Shown: positions 1 to 11,200 of the stretch, in pieces
How the letters are laid out: each line of letters begins with the position of its first letter
Numbering within the stretch: position 1 is the stretch's first letter
Assembly: GCA_023653785.1 (NCBI GenBank)
Contig: JAMKCH010036036.1
Location: 89,885-153,884, forward strand
Length of the DNA: 64,000 nucleotides
Origin: Ophioderma brevispina
Taxonomy: Eukaryota > Echinodermata > Ophiuroidea > Amphilepidida > Ophiodermatidae
Direction of reading: 5' to 3'
Position numbers and translations under genes: made by a program
The notes under the pieces: generated by a model
The model's input: the letters and a program-made list of their open reading frames with translations, nothing else
The model's database searches: none
What the model was told of the DNA's origin: nothing

Positions 1-260
1 GTTTCACTTTTAACAAAAGTACGGAGTTTGCTTCTCAAAGTACAATTCCCCATCGAAAGTGTTAAAACATACGGAAGTCATGGGTAGCACATCGCTTTTT
101 TCACACATAGAGATCAGTAGGCCTATAATGTTCCACTTTATCGGACGGCAAATAAGCCAATTTACAAAAGCCCATTTGATAGAGCGCTAATAAGGACGGC
201 GCCCTTGAATTCAGAGTCATTGAGCAGGATAACAACTCGCTCACGTCACATGAAAACACT

Positions 261-450
261 GTTTAAGATGAAATAGTTTAATATAGGTATGGCTTATGAC
301 AGCCTTAACGGCTCAGGCGGCCTGCCGAGATGAGAGATTTTACTAACAACGTGCTTATTTCACCAAAAGAGTAATTGTTTAAGACGAAAATTTAAATACA
401 GCTTACGGCAGCCTTGGCGGTTCAAGCGTCAGCCAGACATCTCAATGAAA
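261..450. repeat. Imperfect tandem duplication, period about 116 bp
   Basis: GTTTAAGATGAAA at 261 recurs as GTTTAAGACGAAA at 377. Each is followed by a 'GGCTTATGACAGCCTT' / 'GCTTACGGCAGCCTT' segment and a GGC-rich stretch. The two copies are clearly diverged, so the duplication is old. Confidence 0.6.
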
Positions 451-544
451 ATTATGGCTGGGGAGGAGTATGTAAAAGCTCACCTCGCACGTTTTAAATT
501 GTCTACCCTCACTTACTATCATTGGTTATCTGATCTTCAGACGA

Positions 545-610
545 TCACTGGGTATCCGTCTAAAGATCGAATACACAGTGATCGTAAGTAAGGGTATGCC
601 GTAATTTCTC
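545..610 (+). repeat. Dispersed repeat shared with 51,758-51,815
   Basis: The segment with ATCCGTCTAAAGATCG and GTAAGTAAGGGTATGCCG closely matches ATCCGTCTGAAGATCG and CTAAGTGAGGGTATGCCG at 51,758-51,815. One copy lies in the left flank and one in unit-3-specific DNA, so this is an interspersed repeat and not part of the array. Family unknown. Confidence 0.6.
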
Positions 611-2800
611 TTTTTACGGACAGAAAATATACAATTTCTAGTGTGTTCACCTCTCACTGTGTTGTTTGCGCAAATTCTGGTCAATCTGAAATCCCTCAAT
701 GTCGTGATAAAACATAGTAAAACTATTAAGTGTAACACAACCGTCTTCAAAGTTGGATTTTTGTTGTAATTTGATATACACTTCAATTACCTCAATGGTG
801 AACTTGGTGTTCTTGGTGATGTTTGGAAATTAACAGCAGGATTTGATCAAAGTTTGAAGAGATATGAGCTAAGCTGTAATACTCATCGATGAAGTTTAAA
901 TTCACACCACCTCAGTAATATCTAATCAGTTAAAATGTTTTAAATTTTACTCTTTTGGTTTTCTGTTTTAAAAAACATGAGCTTTTTCTGGCCTAATAGA
1001 AGCTGTGGCTCACTCTGTCGCCCAGTTACGTAACGGGAGTAAAGTTGCTTAATTACGGCCATTAAACATCTTAAAGACTGCATTGGCTTGTTTTCTTAGC
1101 AATATTGAATTAACCAGCTGTTTCAACTCATTTTCCCAACCTGTGCAATTATGTTTAATTTTCCCAGAGTGACAAGAGCACATGGGAAAAAATGTACAAA
1201 ACAATTATTAGGATATTTTAAATTTCGAAATTTATTTCCCACAACATGGGACGATTGAGATTGGGAATAGATTTTTTAGGCCTGAACTCTCGTTTGCTTG
1301 TTTGTTCCTTTGTTTTGTTTGTTTTCAGCGCAACAAGCAATTGGTGTACATTTAAACACAATTTGACCTGATTTCAAATTTACCCCTGTACTCATTTACC
1401 CCCCTTATTTTACAAAGTTCCCCACATTCCCAGAGGTTGGACCCAAAAATTTTGATTCAACACCAATCAAACTAAAGAAAAACATCTTCAAACCTTCTTC
1501 CCAAGAATAGGATTCTCATTTATAACTCTACTTATGTAGAAAACCAGTTCGGTTCTCGACACGTCTCATTTATACCCAGCCCGGTGATTCACTCGTTATT
1601 TTATTTATTTATTTTTTTTTGACCGCACTCTTTCAATATTACTAGGTTAATTAAAGAGACACTGGCACATTTGAAAAATAGTGAGCCCTCAAGATTTTTC
1701 AACTTGATATTTTTTTTGCGTGGTTGTAAAAGCTTTTATATACATTAGTCCTCACCTGATATGATAAAGACCAAATCAGTGTCCTTATTAGACCCTCTCA
1801 GGGTCTGTGGTATAAACGACTGGTAATGAAGACTGCAATCTCTCTGAGTCACCGGGCGAGTGGTATTTTGAATTTTGTTAAATCAGTGGACAAGCTGGTT
1901 CGTATGAGGGCGTATGGGCGGCCATTGGGGTCAAAAAGGTGGCAGCGCAGTATTAAAAGTACCGATGCCCAAGGTTGCAGGGAGGGCCCAGCCTGATTTG
2001 TTTTAGGATTTTATTTTTTTTTATTTGTTTTGTATATACATTGGATGCATCGTGTTGGTGAGTGCAATTCCAAATAAATAAATAAATAAGTTTGATTTTA
2101 TGTTAAATGAACCTACTGTGCCCTGAATCCGAGGACAGAGCCGAGACTGTGGGACAGTCTATGTCCTTATAGGTAAACAGAACGACAGAAATGGCGTTTA
2201 ACACAAGAAAACGCACGCCGTATGCATATTTCCCACGGCATGCACCTTGTTTGACCGATCTGTGACCTTTGTGGTTTTAATATCAATGAGTACGAGTAGA
2301 GTATATGATATTCATGTAGTAGACACATTTGTTGATTAAAGTTATGGAAAACTTAAAAAGCCTAAAAATTACCTGGCTGTCTTTAACCTCTTTTATCGTC
2401 CCTATCTGTTTTGAGTATGCTATTTTTATGTGTAAAATGTATCTCTATTCTTCCAATATCTAGACTATCAGTGAGAGGAAAAATTGAGGAAATTTCATAA
2501 TTTGTGAAAATGTCCCAGTGCCGCTTAAATTTAAAATAAAAATGACAACAACTTGTTGAAATAGATGAAAGCTGGTTTGTATATTAAAAAAAGTAATTGT
2601 CGTGCCGAGCAGCCGTGGATATCTCTTTCCTTAGTGTTTGCGCCAGACTCCTCCGAATTATTTGTGCTGGGGGGGGGGGGGGTCGCCATCCTCCCGACCA
2701 CAGCGAGTCTGTTAATGGTACCCATTTATACAACCTGGGCGGAGCGGAGTAATTGAGGTAAAAGCGTATGTCTTACTCAAGGGCGCAAACGTTGGCCGCA

Positions 2801-2817
2801 GTGGGAATCGAACCCAC
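2801..2817 (-). repeat. tRNA-like T-arm (box B) remnant
   Basis: On the minus strand the sequence reads GTGGGTTCGATTCCCAC, a perfect 5-bp T stem around a canonical TTCGATT loop, i.e. a Pol III box B. I could not pair an acceptor stem or find a convincing D arm upstream. It is more likely a tRNA-derived SINE or tRNA pseudogene fragment than a working tRNA. Confidence 0.35.
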
Positions 2818-3284
2818 CAATCTTTGGAGTGCGGGGCGAATGATCAATCATGGACCAAAAGTGCCTTCGTTTGTATATAGAAGTTAGAAAAAACATTCTT
2901 TGTTTGCATTATAAGTAACAGTAATATGTTCCTTCTTACAATAAATGAATGGAAGTTTTGTGCTTTGTAAATAAACATGGATTGGTGATTTTCCTGTTAG
3001 AGAAAAATGCCCAAAATAAATTTGAAATTGCTTTATTCATATTACATATAAAATAAATTTTAAATAAAGTTTAACCCGTTGTATATTTGTTTATTTTCCG
3101 TTAAAAAAATAAAATAATTATAGGACTTCTTAAATTTCATTTCAGAGTATTGTCGTTTTCGGCCAGCTATTCTCCGTGCTAAGTAAGACATTTGGTTCAG
3201 TTCTCAGAGCCTGGCGATCCTGAGCTATTGTTCGCAATGGCTCATTACGTCCTGACGGGCGAACCGAAACTGAACCATTCTAGA

Positions 3285-3299
3285 ATCTATATATATATA

Positions 3300-3339
<40 letters not shown>

Positions 3340-3444
3340 ATATATAGATAGAGATATATATATATTATATATAGTTTAATTTTTTTAATTTTTTTAATTT
3401 TTTTAATTTTTTTAATTTTTTTATGTATATATCTATATATATAG
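3285..3444. repeat. (TA)n microsatellite plus (AATTTTTTT)5 tract
   Basis: Alternating TA runs from about 3,285 to 3,375 are followed by five exact units of a 9-mer (AA plus seven T) at about 3,377-3,422, then more TA/TATC. It is simple-sequence DNA with cruciform potential and lies immediately left of a half MITE. Confidence 0.85.
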
Positions 3445-3613
3445 ATCCCATCTACACACGCGCGAATTTCAAATAGCGCATGGTCAGACAGAATGTTTTA
3501 ATTAATTTTTATGGTTAGTATAATTCCGTTTATCCTTGAAACCACTCGATAGGTGTTCAATAATTATTTTATAGCGTATATTGTATAAGTTATTCTTAGA
3601 CGGTTCTCCTTTA
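3445..3613. mobile_element. Half copy of a TIR element (same family as 24,446-24,914)
   Basis: From GCGCGAATTTCAAA through GCGCATGGTCAGACA to GGTTCTCCTTTA this matches the right arm of the inverted-repeat element at 24,446-24,914. Only the right half is present; the left is replaced by the TA-rich microsatellite. It has no coding capacity. The call rests on sequence shared between the two loci in this window. Confidence 0.6.
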
Positions 3614-3722
3614 AGAACTAAAGAGCCTACAACACTTTTGAAAGCTGTTAAGGTGTCATAGGAATGTCTCTTGCAGGAGCAGGATAAGTTATCGTCAGAG
3701 TAAAACCCCCTCCCAGAGATCC

Positions 3723-5630
3723 ATGAAAACAACAATGACTGGAGAAAAGTGTGGGAGATACACAGCTTGCGAGCAGTATACTGAAGCAGTACATAACAGG
3801 GTCAACACTCTTGTGATGAGCTTGAACATTAGAACCCCAGTACAGTATATGAAGCCGTCACTTCAGGCTAACAAAAAATTGCTTACAGCCGTGGTGCTTG
3901 AGGAGCATGTTAAGTCCAAGGCTAAAGCACTTGACACCCTAGATCTCAAACACAAGCATGCTGCTGCCTGGGAGGCACTGAGGGAACTGACTGATAAGAA
4001 AGCACCCTACATGTTAAGAATCAAAGGTAGAACAACCGAAGAGCGCCTCGACACATGATTCCAGCACTTAGTTCTCTACTTGGGGCAAACCAGTTAGAAT
4101 AACACTAACCTTGATGAACTTTCTTCAATCACAAGATAGCAAATGCCCTTCCTATCAAGACTGGACCTTTCACTATAAAATAGCTTCTGATCTTCCTGAA
4201 GAAACTGAAGAACACTAAGACGCCTGGTCCCGACAACATTCCTGCAGTAATCTGGAAGAATCCATTTTTTCATGATCAACTGTTGGAATTTTGAAACGAC
4301 ACCTACATGGGAAACAAACCAGCTGCCTTATTAATTAACATCGTTCATCACTCCTCTACCAAAGAAAGGTGAACTCCAACAACCCCAAAACTACAGAGGA
4401 ATCACATTGTCACCACTGGCCTCTAAGATCTACAACTCAATGCTGCCTCAACAGAATCGTTTCTACCTGAGATACATGCCCTCAGAAGCATCATAGAAGA
4501 GTTGAGAATTCCAAGCGAAAAGCTTCAATTGTGTTGTAGACTTTTCCAAGGCTTTTGACAGTGTCAACAGAGATGTAATGCTGTAGATTCTAACCACCTA
4601 TGGTGTCCCAGGACAAAGACTTCAGAGCAATTGCCATCATGTATGATAACTCATCTAGATTTGTGCAGACCATGGATGGGCCCACAAAGGAGTTTACCAA
4701 TTACTGGAATCCTCCAAGGATATACTCTTGCTCCCTATCTCATTGTAATCGTGGTTGATTACATCCTCATGCAGTCTTGACATCATGAACGACAAGGGAC
4801 TTATCATTAAACCCAAGCGTTCTAGACGTCACCAAAGTCAGCATCTCACAATCATTGACTATGCAGATGATCTATAGAGCTCTAATAGCCGATCTGATAT
4901 GTGGTGCACAAGATCTACTAACATTACTTGAGAATGCTGCAGACAAAGTCGGCCTATATCTGCCAATAAGACGGAATATATGAACGTCAATGAGGAAGAT
5001 AGTCATCAACCCTATCTGCACTTACAGACGGTACCCAACTCAAAGAGGTCAGGGACTTCAAATACCTGGTTGTCATATGTTGCTGACAGCAAGAAGGACT
5101 TACTGTCAGGCAAAGGACAAAGATTTTGGAAGCCTGCAATAAACTACACCCCTATGGCAATCTGGTTATCCCCAATTCAACCAAGCTTTTTAGTTCACGT
5201 TTTTAGAGGCCCTGTGAAGAGAGTATTCCGTTATCATGTTAGCTGAGACCTGGACCATGAGGAAAGAGCTGCAGGATAAACTGGATGGCACCTACACCAG
5301 GCTTCTTATGCGAGTGCAAAACATATCCTGGCATGAGCAATGACCAAAGCACAGATATGTGGAGATACACCTCCAATCTCATCTTCTGATGTCCAAAGCC
5401 GAGCAGATTTGCCGGATCACTGTTATCATGCGATGATCAAGTAGTCTCGGACATCACATGTTCGAGGTTACCATGCCAAAACAGGTGTTTTGTCGCCCCT
5501 GTTAACTACATTGATGTGATTACTCGAGACCTGTGTAGCACATACTCTGTACATCCCCAACTTAATGATGGGACAAGGGACATTTGGCCGAACATGGTGA
5601 ACACATCTCGACTGCGGCCGCTAGATAGTC
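3723..5630 (+). pseudogene. Degenerate non-LTR retrotransposon (LINE) reverse transcriptase
   Basis: This is a relic of a LINE ORF2 that lacks an endonuclease domain here. An open stretch (3,723-4,058) covers the pre-RT linker, ending in IKGRTTEERL. It then continues across several frames with recognisable RT blocks in the right order: NYRGITLSPLASKIY near 4,390, VDFSKAFDSVN near 4,540 (RT box A, catalytic Asp present), GILQGYTLAPY near 4,705 (box B), IDYADD near 4,856 (catalytic box C), a TEY-MNVNEED segment near 4,975 and LQDKLDGTYTRLL near 5,270. Multiple stops and frameshifts show it is dead. The box order and post-RT region are typical of APE-type LINEs; I leave the clade open (RTE/Proto2-like is a guess). 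It sits outside the tandem array. Confidence 0.88.
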
Positions 5631-5764
5631 TGTTGTGGATATCGGTTTCAATACTTGAAATTGCACTGGAACATATGGCCAGCACATAACTTTGAAACCT
5701 ATATGCAAACTTATTAAAACACCCAGAACTGTGGTTCGCCCGGGATTCCATGATTTAAGTGGTT

Positions 5765-6700
5765 CGGGCGAAGGATATGTAAAAAAATAGTAGCATTTTG
5801 AAATTAAAGATTGCTGTCAGAATGAAACAATCTGCGACTCTCTGGATGTAATACATGTATATATTTCCTTAACATCACAAACATAAGTATTGCCACAAAA
5901 TGAGCTTCATGTTATAAGTTTACGTGTTAAAAAAAAAAATGGCAAGCCATTTGAAATTCAAGATGGCCGCCAGAAGTAAACAAGTAATATATGTGTTCCT
6001 TGACATCGCAAACATGGGTATTGTCACCAACTGGAGCTTTCCATGTTGCTCAAAAGTCCAGATATCGGGCGAAGTATATGTTAAAAATGGCGGCCATTTT
6101 GAAATTCAAGATGGCCACCAAACGGAAAGGATAAACAATAGTAACAATTTGATGCTGGATTACTATTGACCATTATCAATTTAAGATCCAAAAAATTCCC
6201 AATTGTAGCAAGAAAGCCAACCAAAATCCTCAAACCATCAACACACCGCACCATACTATAAGTCAGAGAGGGAAAATGAAAGAATTCAAATGTACGTGCC
6301 ACACCGGATTATCTTGGAGGACACTCCGGTCATCTGAATTCACTCTCAGCCTGCAAGGAAACAATCTGTGATTTGTTTTGCTGTTGTAATATTAGCATTC
6401 ACAAACACAGGTTTGCCTACTATGTCGATTGTAAGCGCAAATAGAGAGCAAAATATGTTTAAATGGCGGCCCGTTTTGATTGAAATTCAGAGACCTCATG
6501 AAGGAAATATCTGCGACTTGTGATGTGATAGTTGTGTTCCTTGACATCGCAAACATGGGTATTGTCACCAACTGGAGCTTTCCATGTTGCTCAAAAGTCC
6601 AGATATCGGGCGAAGTATATGTTAAAAATGGCGGCCATTTTGAAATTCAAGATGGCCACCAAACGGAAAGGATAAACAATAGTAACAATTGATGTGATTC
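5765..6700. repeat. Short satellite, about 145-bp monomer with 'ATGGCGGCCAT' hairpin core
   Basis: Monomers begin near 5,765, 5,918, 6,064, 6,450 and 6,603. Each contains a variant of CGGGCGAAGTATATGTTAAA, then AATGGCGGCCATTTTG and AATTCAAGATGGCCACC, whose GGCGGCCAT / ATGGCCACC halves can pair. The segments 5,993-6,165 and 6,532-6,700 are nearly identical, indicating a recent local duplication. The first monomer is strongly decayed. Frames crossing it are repeat translation, not genes. Confidence 0.75.
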
Positions 6701-6862
6701 CTATGACCATTATCTACATTTTAAGATCCAACAAATCCAACAGCCAACAAATCTCAACCCATCAACACACCGCACCATACTATAAGTCAGAGAGGGAAAA
6801 TGAAAGAATTCAAATGTACGTGCCACACCGGATTATCTTGGAGGACACCCGGTCATTTAATT
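6228..6862. repeat. Second element of a local duplication (about 530-bp period)
   Basis: The stretch 6,234-6,325 (CATCAACACACCGCACCATA ... GATTATCTTGGAGGACAC) recurs almost exactly at 6,763-6,848. With the satellite match this shows that a block of roughly 340 bp was duplicated at 5,993-6,330 and 6,532-6,860, with unrelated sequence (6,330-6,530) between. Confidence 0.7.
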
Positions 6863-6879
6863 TACTCATCTGCCACTAA

Positions 6880-7030
6880 AATACAATTTCATTCATGTAT
6901 GGAAACGCACTATAGTGTATTCAGGCCTTAACATTGTTCACAATAACATGATTAACATAAGTCCCTGCACCTCATTGAATTTTTCACCTCCACAAGGAAT
7001 GGTACGGGGTCACATATCAGATGAATCGAG
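6880..7030. other. Junction between flank and tandem array
   Basis: Sequence up to about 7,030 has no match upstream of the other units. There the block containing AACATTCCCAACCGG and GGTTGATGTACTGTAACG precedes the conserved island instead. The array's left edge therefore lies at about 7,031, within the window. Confidence 0.6.
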
Positions 7031-8290
7031 TATAGTATTGACTAATTTCAGTATAATACAATGACCATTAACGACGTAGTTGATTTTCAACTAGACCAGT
7101 GGCCCAGTTTTTAATATTTTACAGATATATGTTACAAAATACATGACACCTAAGCATGTTGTTTTTCAAATTGTAGAAATGGCACGAGATATTTGAGATC
7201 AATGTATCTGAAAATGGTCAGAAACCATCGGGAAATATAATATTTTAATATTTGAATTAACTGCAATATCATACTGCAGCTGATCACGGTGGGGTCAAAA
7301 AGGCCAAATGTCCCTCGTGTGCGTGGGAGAGTGTGGGAGAGTGTGGTATAACATAGCATAAGCTGATAAAACATGCACTTTTCCTAATGAAAAAATGTCT
7401 TCATGGTTAACATTGGAAATATCTGTAGAATAACAGGTTAGAACCGTGTTGATTCATTCAACCTGTCATTGGAATAGTTGCATTAAACTTCTTCAAATAT
7501 TTAGATTTGGTGATAAATGTACTCCATGGAGCTTTGAGGTAGACATGATTTCTCCAACGGGGTAACCCCGCGGTCATGAAATTAGCAGGATATGTAATAA
7601 AAGATAACCAATGGATGTTGAAAGCAATGAAAACCTATCCGAATCAATTTAAGAGCCCAACGTATTAAAATAAAGGTCTCGTGAAATACATGTATGTATA
7701 CTTAACGCTGGTCTTAAACAATGACACTGATACCCACTGGAAGAGAATAAGAAAGTGTTCTGCTTCGATAGTGCCTCCCTTCAGCTATCATCTAAATTAT
7801 GCAAAAACCAATTCCATCAAGAGTCCTTCATAAATATTTTCGAAATGACTAATGCAATTTGCCTTTCTACACTGAATAAGGTACGGCGTACTGTATATCC
7901 ATGTGTTAAGGCAATTAGATGATCACTTGTGGAAAAAAAAGTCAGTCGTGGTATGCAAGTATCGTCGTTACCTTAAGGGCGACCAAGTCCAGGGCGGTGT
8001 AACAAAAGTCTGCCTTTTAACAGACTCGTAATCAAGTGTTCTCTGTTCATTCATTATTTTTACTTTGTGTGCAAGCGGGAAGTGGCCTCTGTTCGCTTGA
8101 GGCTGTGTTTTTCAAACCATGCATGCATCATCGATATTTAATACACCATTACCTACTTCATCATCAAAGCTCATTGGTATATTCAGGAGGTAAAATGGCA
8201 CAGAGGCAGTTTCGACACGTCATAAACAGGCGTTAGGATGGAAATTTGATGGGTTTAGGAAAACACTTGTAACACACATTATAATACAAA
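7031..8290 (+). other. Conserved island, unit 1 copy
   Basis: This block is present in all four units with few mismatches. It includes a CGGGG-TAA-CCCCG hairpin at 7,558-7,570 just before an ATG. The open frame found in the other units (83 codons) is broken here by a stop (TAT TAA) and a 6-bp insertion. Substitutions among copies are mostly amino-acid-changing, so I treat it as non-coding. It could be a regulatory region, an RNA exon, or simply a recently homogenised piece. Confidence 0.5.
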
Positions 8291-8299
8291 TGCCATATA

Positions 8300-11200
8300 T
8301 GTGGCAGACATTGAAATGACAACCACAACATCGAGAGTGTTTCATGAATTTGTATCTTTACAAATACTTTATATACTTGTAAGGTTCCAATTATTTTCTC
8401 AAACTTCATCCCAGTCTTAAATTTTAATTTGAATCTTAACGTCTTTAAAATCTCTACAAGCATTATTATTAACTTTTATGCGGAAATAATTTACTACCAA
8501 GGAGAAACCGAGAGAAGAAATGAAGTGATCAAGAAAAATAGTAATGTTCGAAGGACGTTCTTAGAAAGGGTGAATGAGCTAATAAAGATGGAAACGAAGA
8601 TAATGATGAAAACATGGCGATGAGTATGGAAAAGAAAGTGAAATAGTTGATGGGAATATCGATAACAATGAAACTGCAAATGGCGATGGAGATTATGATT
8701 CTGTTGATAATGATGGCATTGATGATGTGACGCAAATAAGACGGAATTATTTGTGGATTTAACACTTAACATGAACTCGCTAAAGCTTTGTCTTAGTATA
8801 ATGCTTAAGTCAAGACTCAAGAGAATCTGTAAGGGGGACTTATGAAAATCTGTATCCGGATTTATCATCAAGAAATCTAAAAAAATATTTGTAGTTAACT
8901 TCAAGGTACGTTGAACCTTTAGTACTTGCAAGTTTCTTGGTATAATTCAGTTCAGGAAAACAAAATTCCAACCGTTCCTAGATACGTGTCTCGGTGTAAT
9001 AAAAATCAATCAATTAAAAATTTTCTCTGCTGGAAAATAGGCTCCTAATCACTGTTCCATATAATGTTGTTAAGTGTTTGGATTTATCAAAATTAAATCA
9101 TTGGTTTTAACTTCCTAGAAATGTGTTATTAAATATACAGCCCAGATTAACATAGAATAAGTTGTAACACCAAACGCTATGATACAGTGTCTCCAACGCA
9201 AAGCAGAATATCAATGCTTCTTCAACTTCTTCAACTTCAACTTTTATTTCCATAAAAATCATATTACACAAAAACAAACTTCTTCAACTTCAACTTTTAT
9301 TTCCATAAAAATCATATTACACAAAAACAAATTACAGAAACAAAATTTATGGAGGAGTTGACCAAAAGGCCAATAAGACCAGATTGGGGTCAACCCCTGA
9401 AAGTTATGTTACAACATATCTAAAGATAAGGACATATAAGCAACAAACACAAAAAAAACGGCCAGTGATCAATGCACCCTGATATAAATTGCTCAAATTG
9501 CCATCAACAGCATATTTTGCAGTAAAAATAAAATAATGCTTCGTGGTCCATGAAGTCATGCTTCGTGGTCCATGAAGTCATCTTGCTGTGGTTGTTTTTT
9601 TTTTTTCCGTAAGAGCAAAGGTAATTCATTTCTTTTACTCGGATATGCTACAGCTATTAACTGAAGAATACCTCCAAGAGACATCTGATACCCTCAATTT
9701 GTTTTTGATATTGGCATTTTTAATCAACTTAATAAAGATCTTCTAAGACTGCATTAACTTAACCACAAATGATCAAGAAGCCTCAAAAAGGACGTTGTAT
9801 TATTTGTTATTGACTGTATCGGTAGTCGTCTACTAAAAGAGAACAGAGCAATTTAATACAAAACACATTCTTACATGAGCCACGACTTCAATACTCCTAA
9901 TTACCTAATTACCATGATTACATGATATTTTTTGTGTGTGGTCAAAATGAAACAATTTGTGCTGGTACTATAAAATTCATAGTTATTATAGCTATTCTAA
10001 TATTTGTACAAATCACAAGATATAATTAGTATGATTACCTGCTATGTGATAGAAAAGTATTTATGGGCCTTCTCATTTAAATAGATTAATAAAACACAAA
10101 ATTATTTGTTTTCATGAGTGGATCCACACAAAACTTTGATTAATGAACACTTGAGAAGTGATATGAGGTTATTGTTTTTTTAACCCGTGGGCACTCCGAA
10201 AAGATTGTGTCACATAAACCACAGACCACTGCGTAATCCGTTATTTATCCTAAATTTAATACACTTTAGATCGTAAAGAAATTACACCTTTGTTTTTATA
10301 GCTGAACTGCCATCTCATATTGAATTATGTGCCGCAAATTCTGAAAAAAAATAGTAACATTTATATTTTTAATATGGTAGATATCGAGCCATGATACACA
10401 AGTCCCAGGAATTTCGCGAAAAACTGTCAAGTTTGGGAATCTCATTTTTAAAAAAAAATCTTGATAAGGTAATAAAAAGAGTTGTCACATAAGTAACAAT
10501 GTCTAGTATTGATTTTCATTTTTTTATCATGTTACTCCATCGACAAGAGACATGAAAGAAAGAGCAGTTTGATAGTTATCTTCACAAGATTATGTTTCTA
10601 TTTATAGGAGATATTAAAAGCTTCAGATACACTTTGCAAAAAGAAAGGTTTGGCTTAAAATCTGTGTCTTGCTTTCCATAACCTGAACTTTATTTAGTCC
10701 TATCTTATTGAACTCTAGATACTAATCTGTCATAAAGACCTCAAGGACTGACACAAGGAGGTTAAACCGACGACCTAAACAGGTGAATTATTAATTGAGG
10801 ACATTTGTAGTCATTTTTCATGCATGTAATAAATATATAGATGACTTTGATGACTTGCAATTTACAAAAAAATTGACAGCATTTTGTCATTGAAATTTTT
10901 ACTTTGAATGACTTCAAAATGCGAACTGCTGTAGGTGCCTAGTGTGTAATATCATCATGATGTTAACACCAAATTAAAAAATGAATGAATGTTGTAAAAT
11001 GATAACCACGGCTTTCAAAAAGATATACTATCGCTCGTTGAAAGCAATAACTGGACCATTAAAGGTACATCATACAGATATCGCAAACATAATTTTTCAA
11101 GTGAACAAAATATTTTGGAAAACATATAACACAGAAATACTAAACAAACAACCAATAAATAAATTAAAAATACACAAATCGTGTTTTTTTGTATGCGGTG

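Larger units (their letters stand above)
1..3284. other. Left flank, no recognisable gene
   Basis: AT-rich DNA without homology to the tandem array that starts near 7,031. The only open frames are under 90 codons, resemble no family I know, and lack repeated or domain-like structure. Visible landmarks are an imperfect tandem duplication at 261-450, a short dispersed repeat at 545-610, an AAAT tract at about 2,072-2,092 that could be the tail of an old retroposon, a run of 14 G at 2,669-2,682 and a tRNA-like T-arm at 2,801-2,817. Small exons cannot be excluded by eye. Confidence 0.6.

Noticed and set aside
2801..2817. Functional tRNA gene
   Set aside because: Only the T arm is convincing; no acceptor stem partner or D arm could be found.
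8494..8931. 145-codon minus-strand frame rich in His, Ser and Phe
   Set aside because: No family recognised; the homologous regions in units 2 and 4 have different frames and unit 3 lacks most of it. It is antisense to the GAT-rich stretch.
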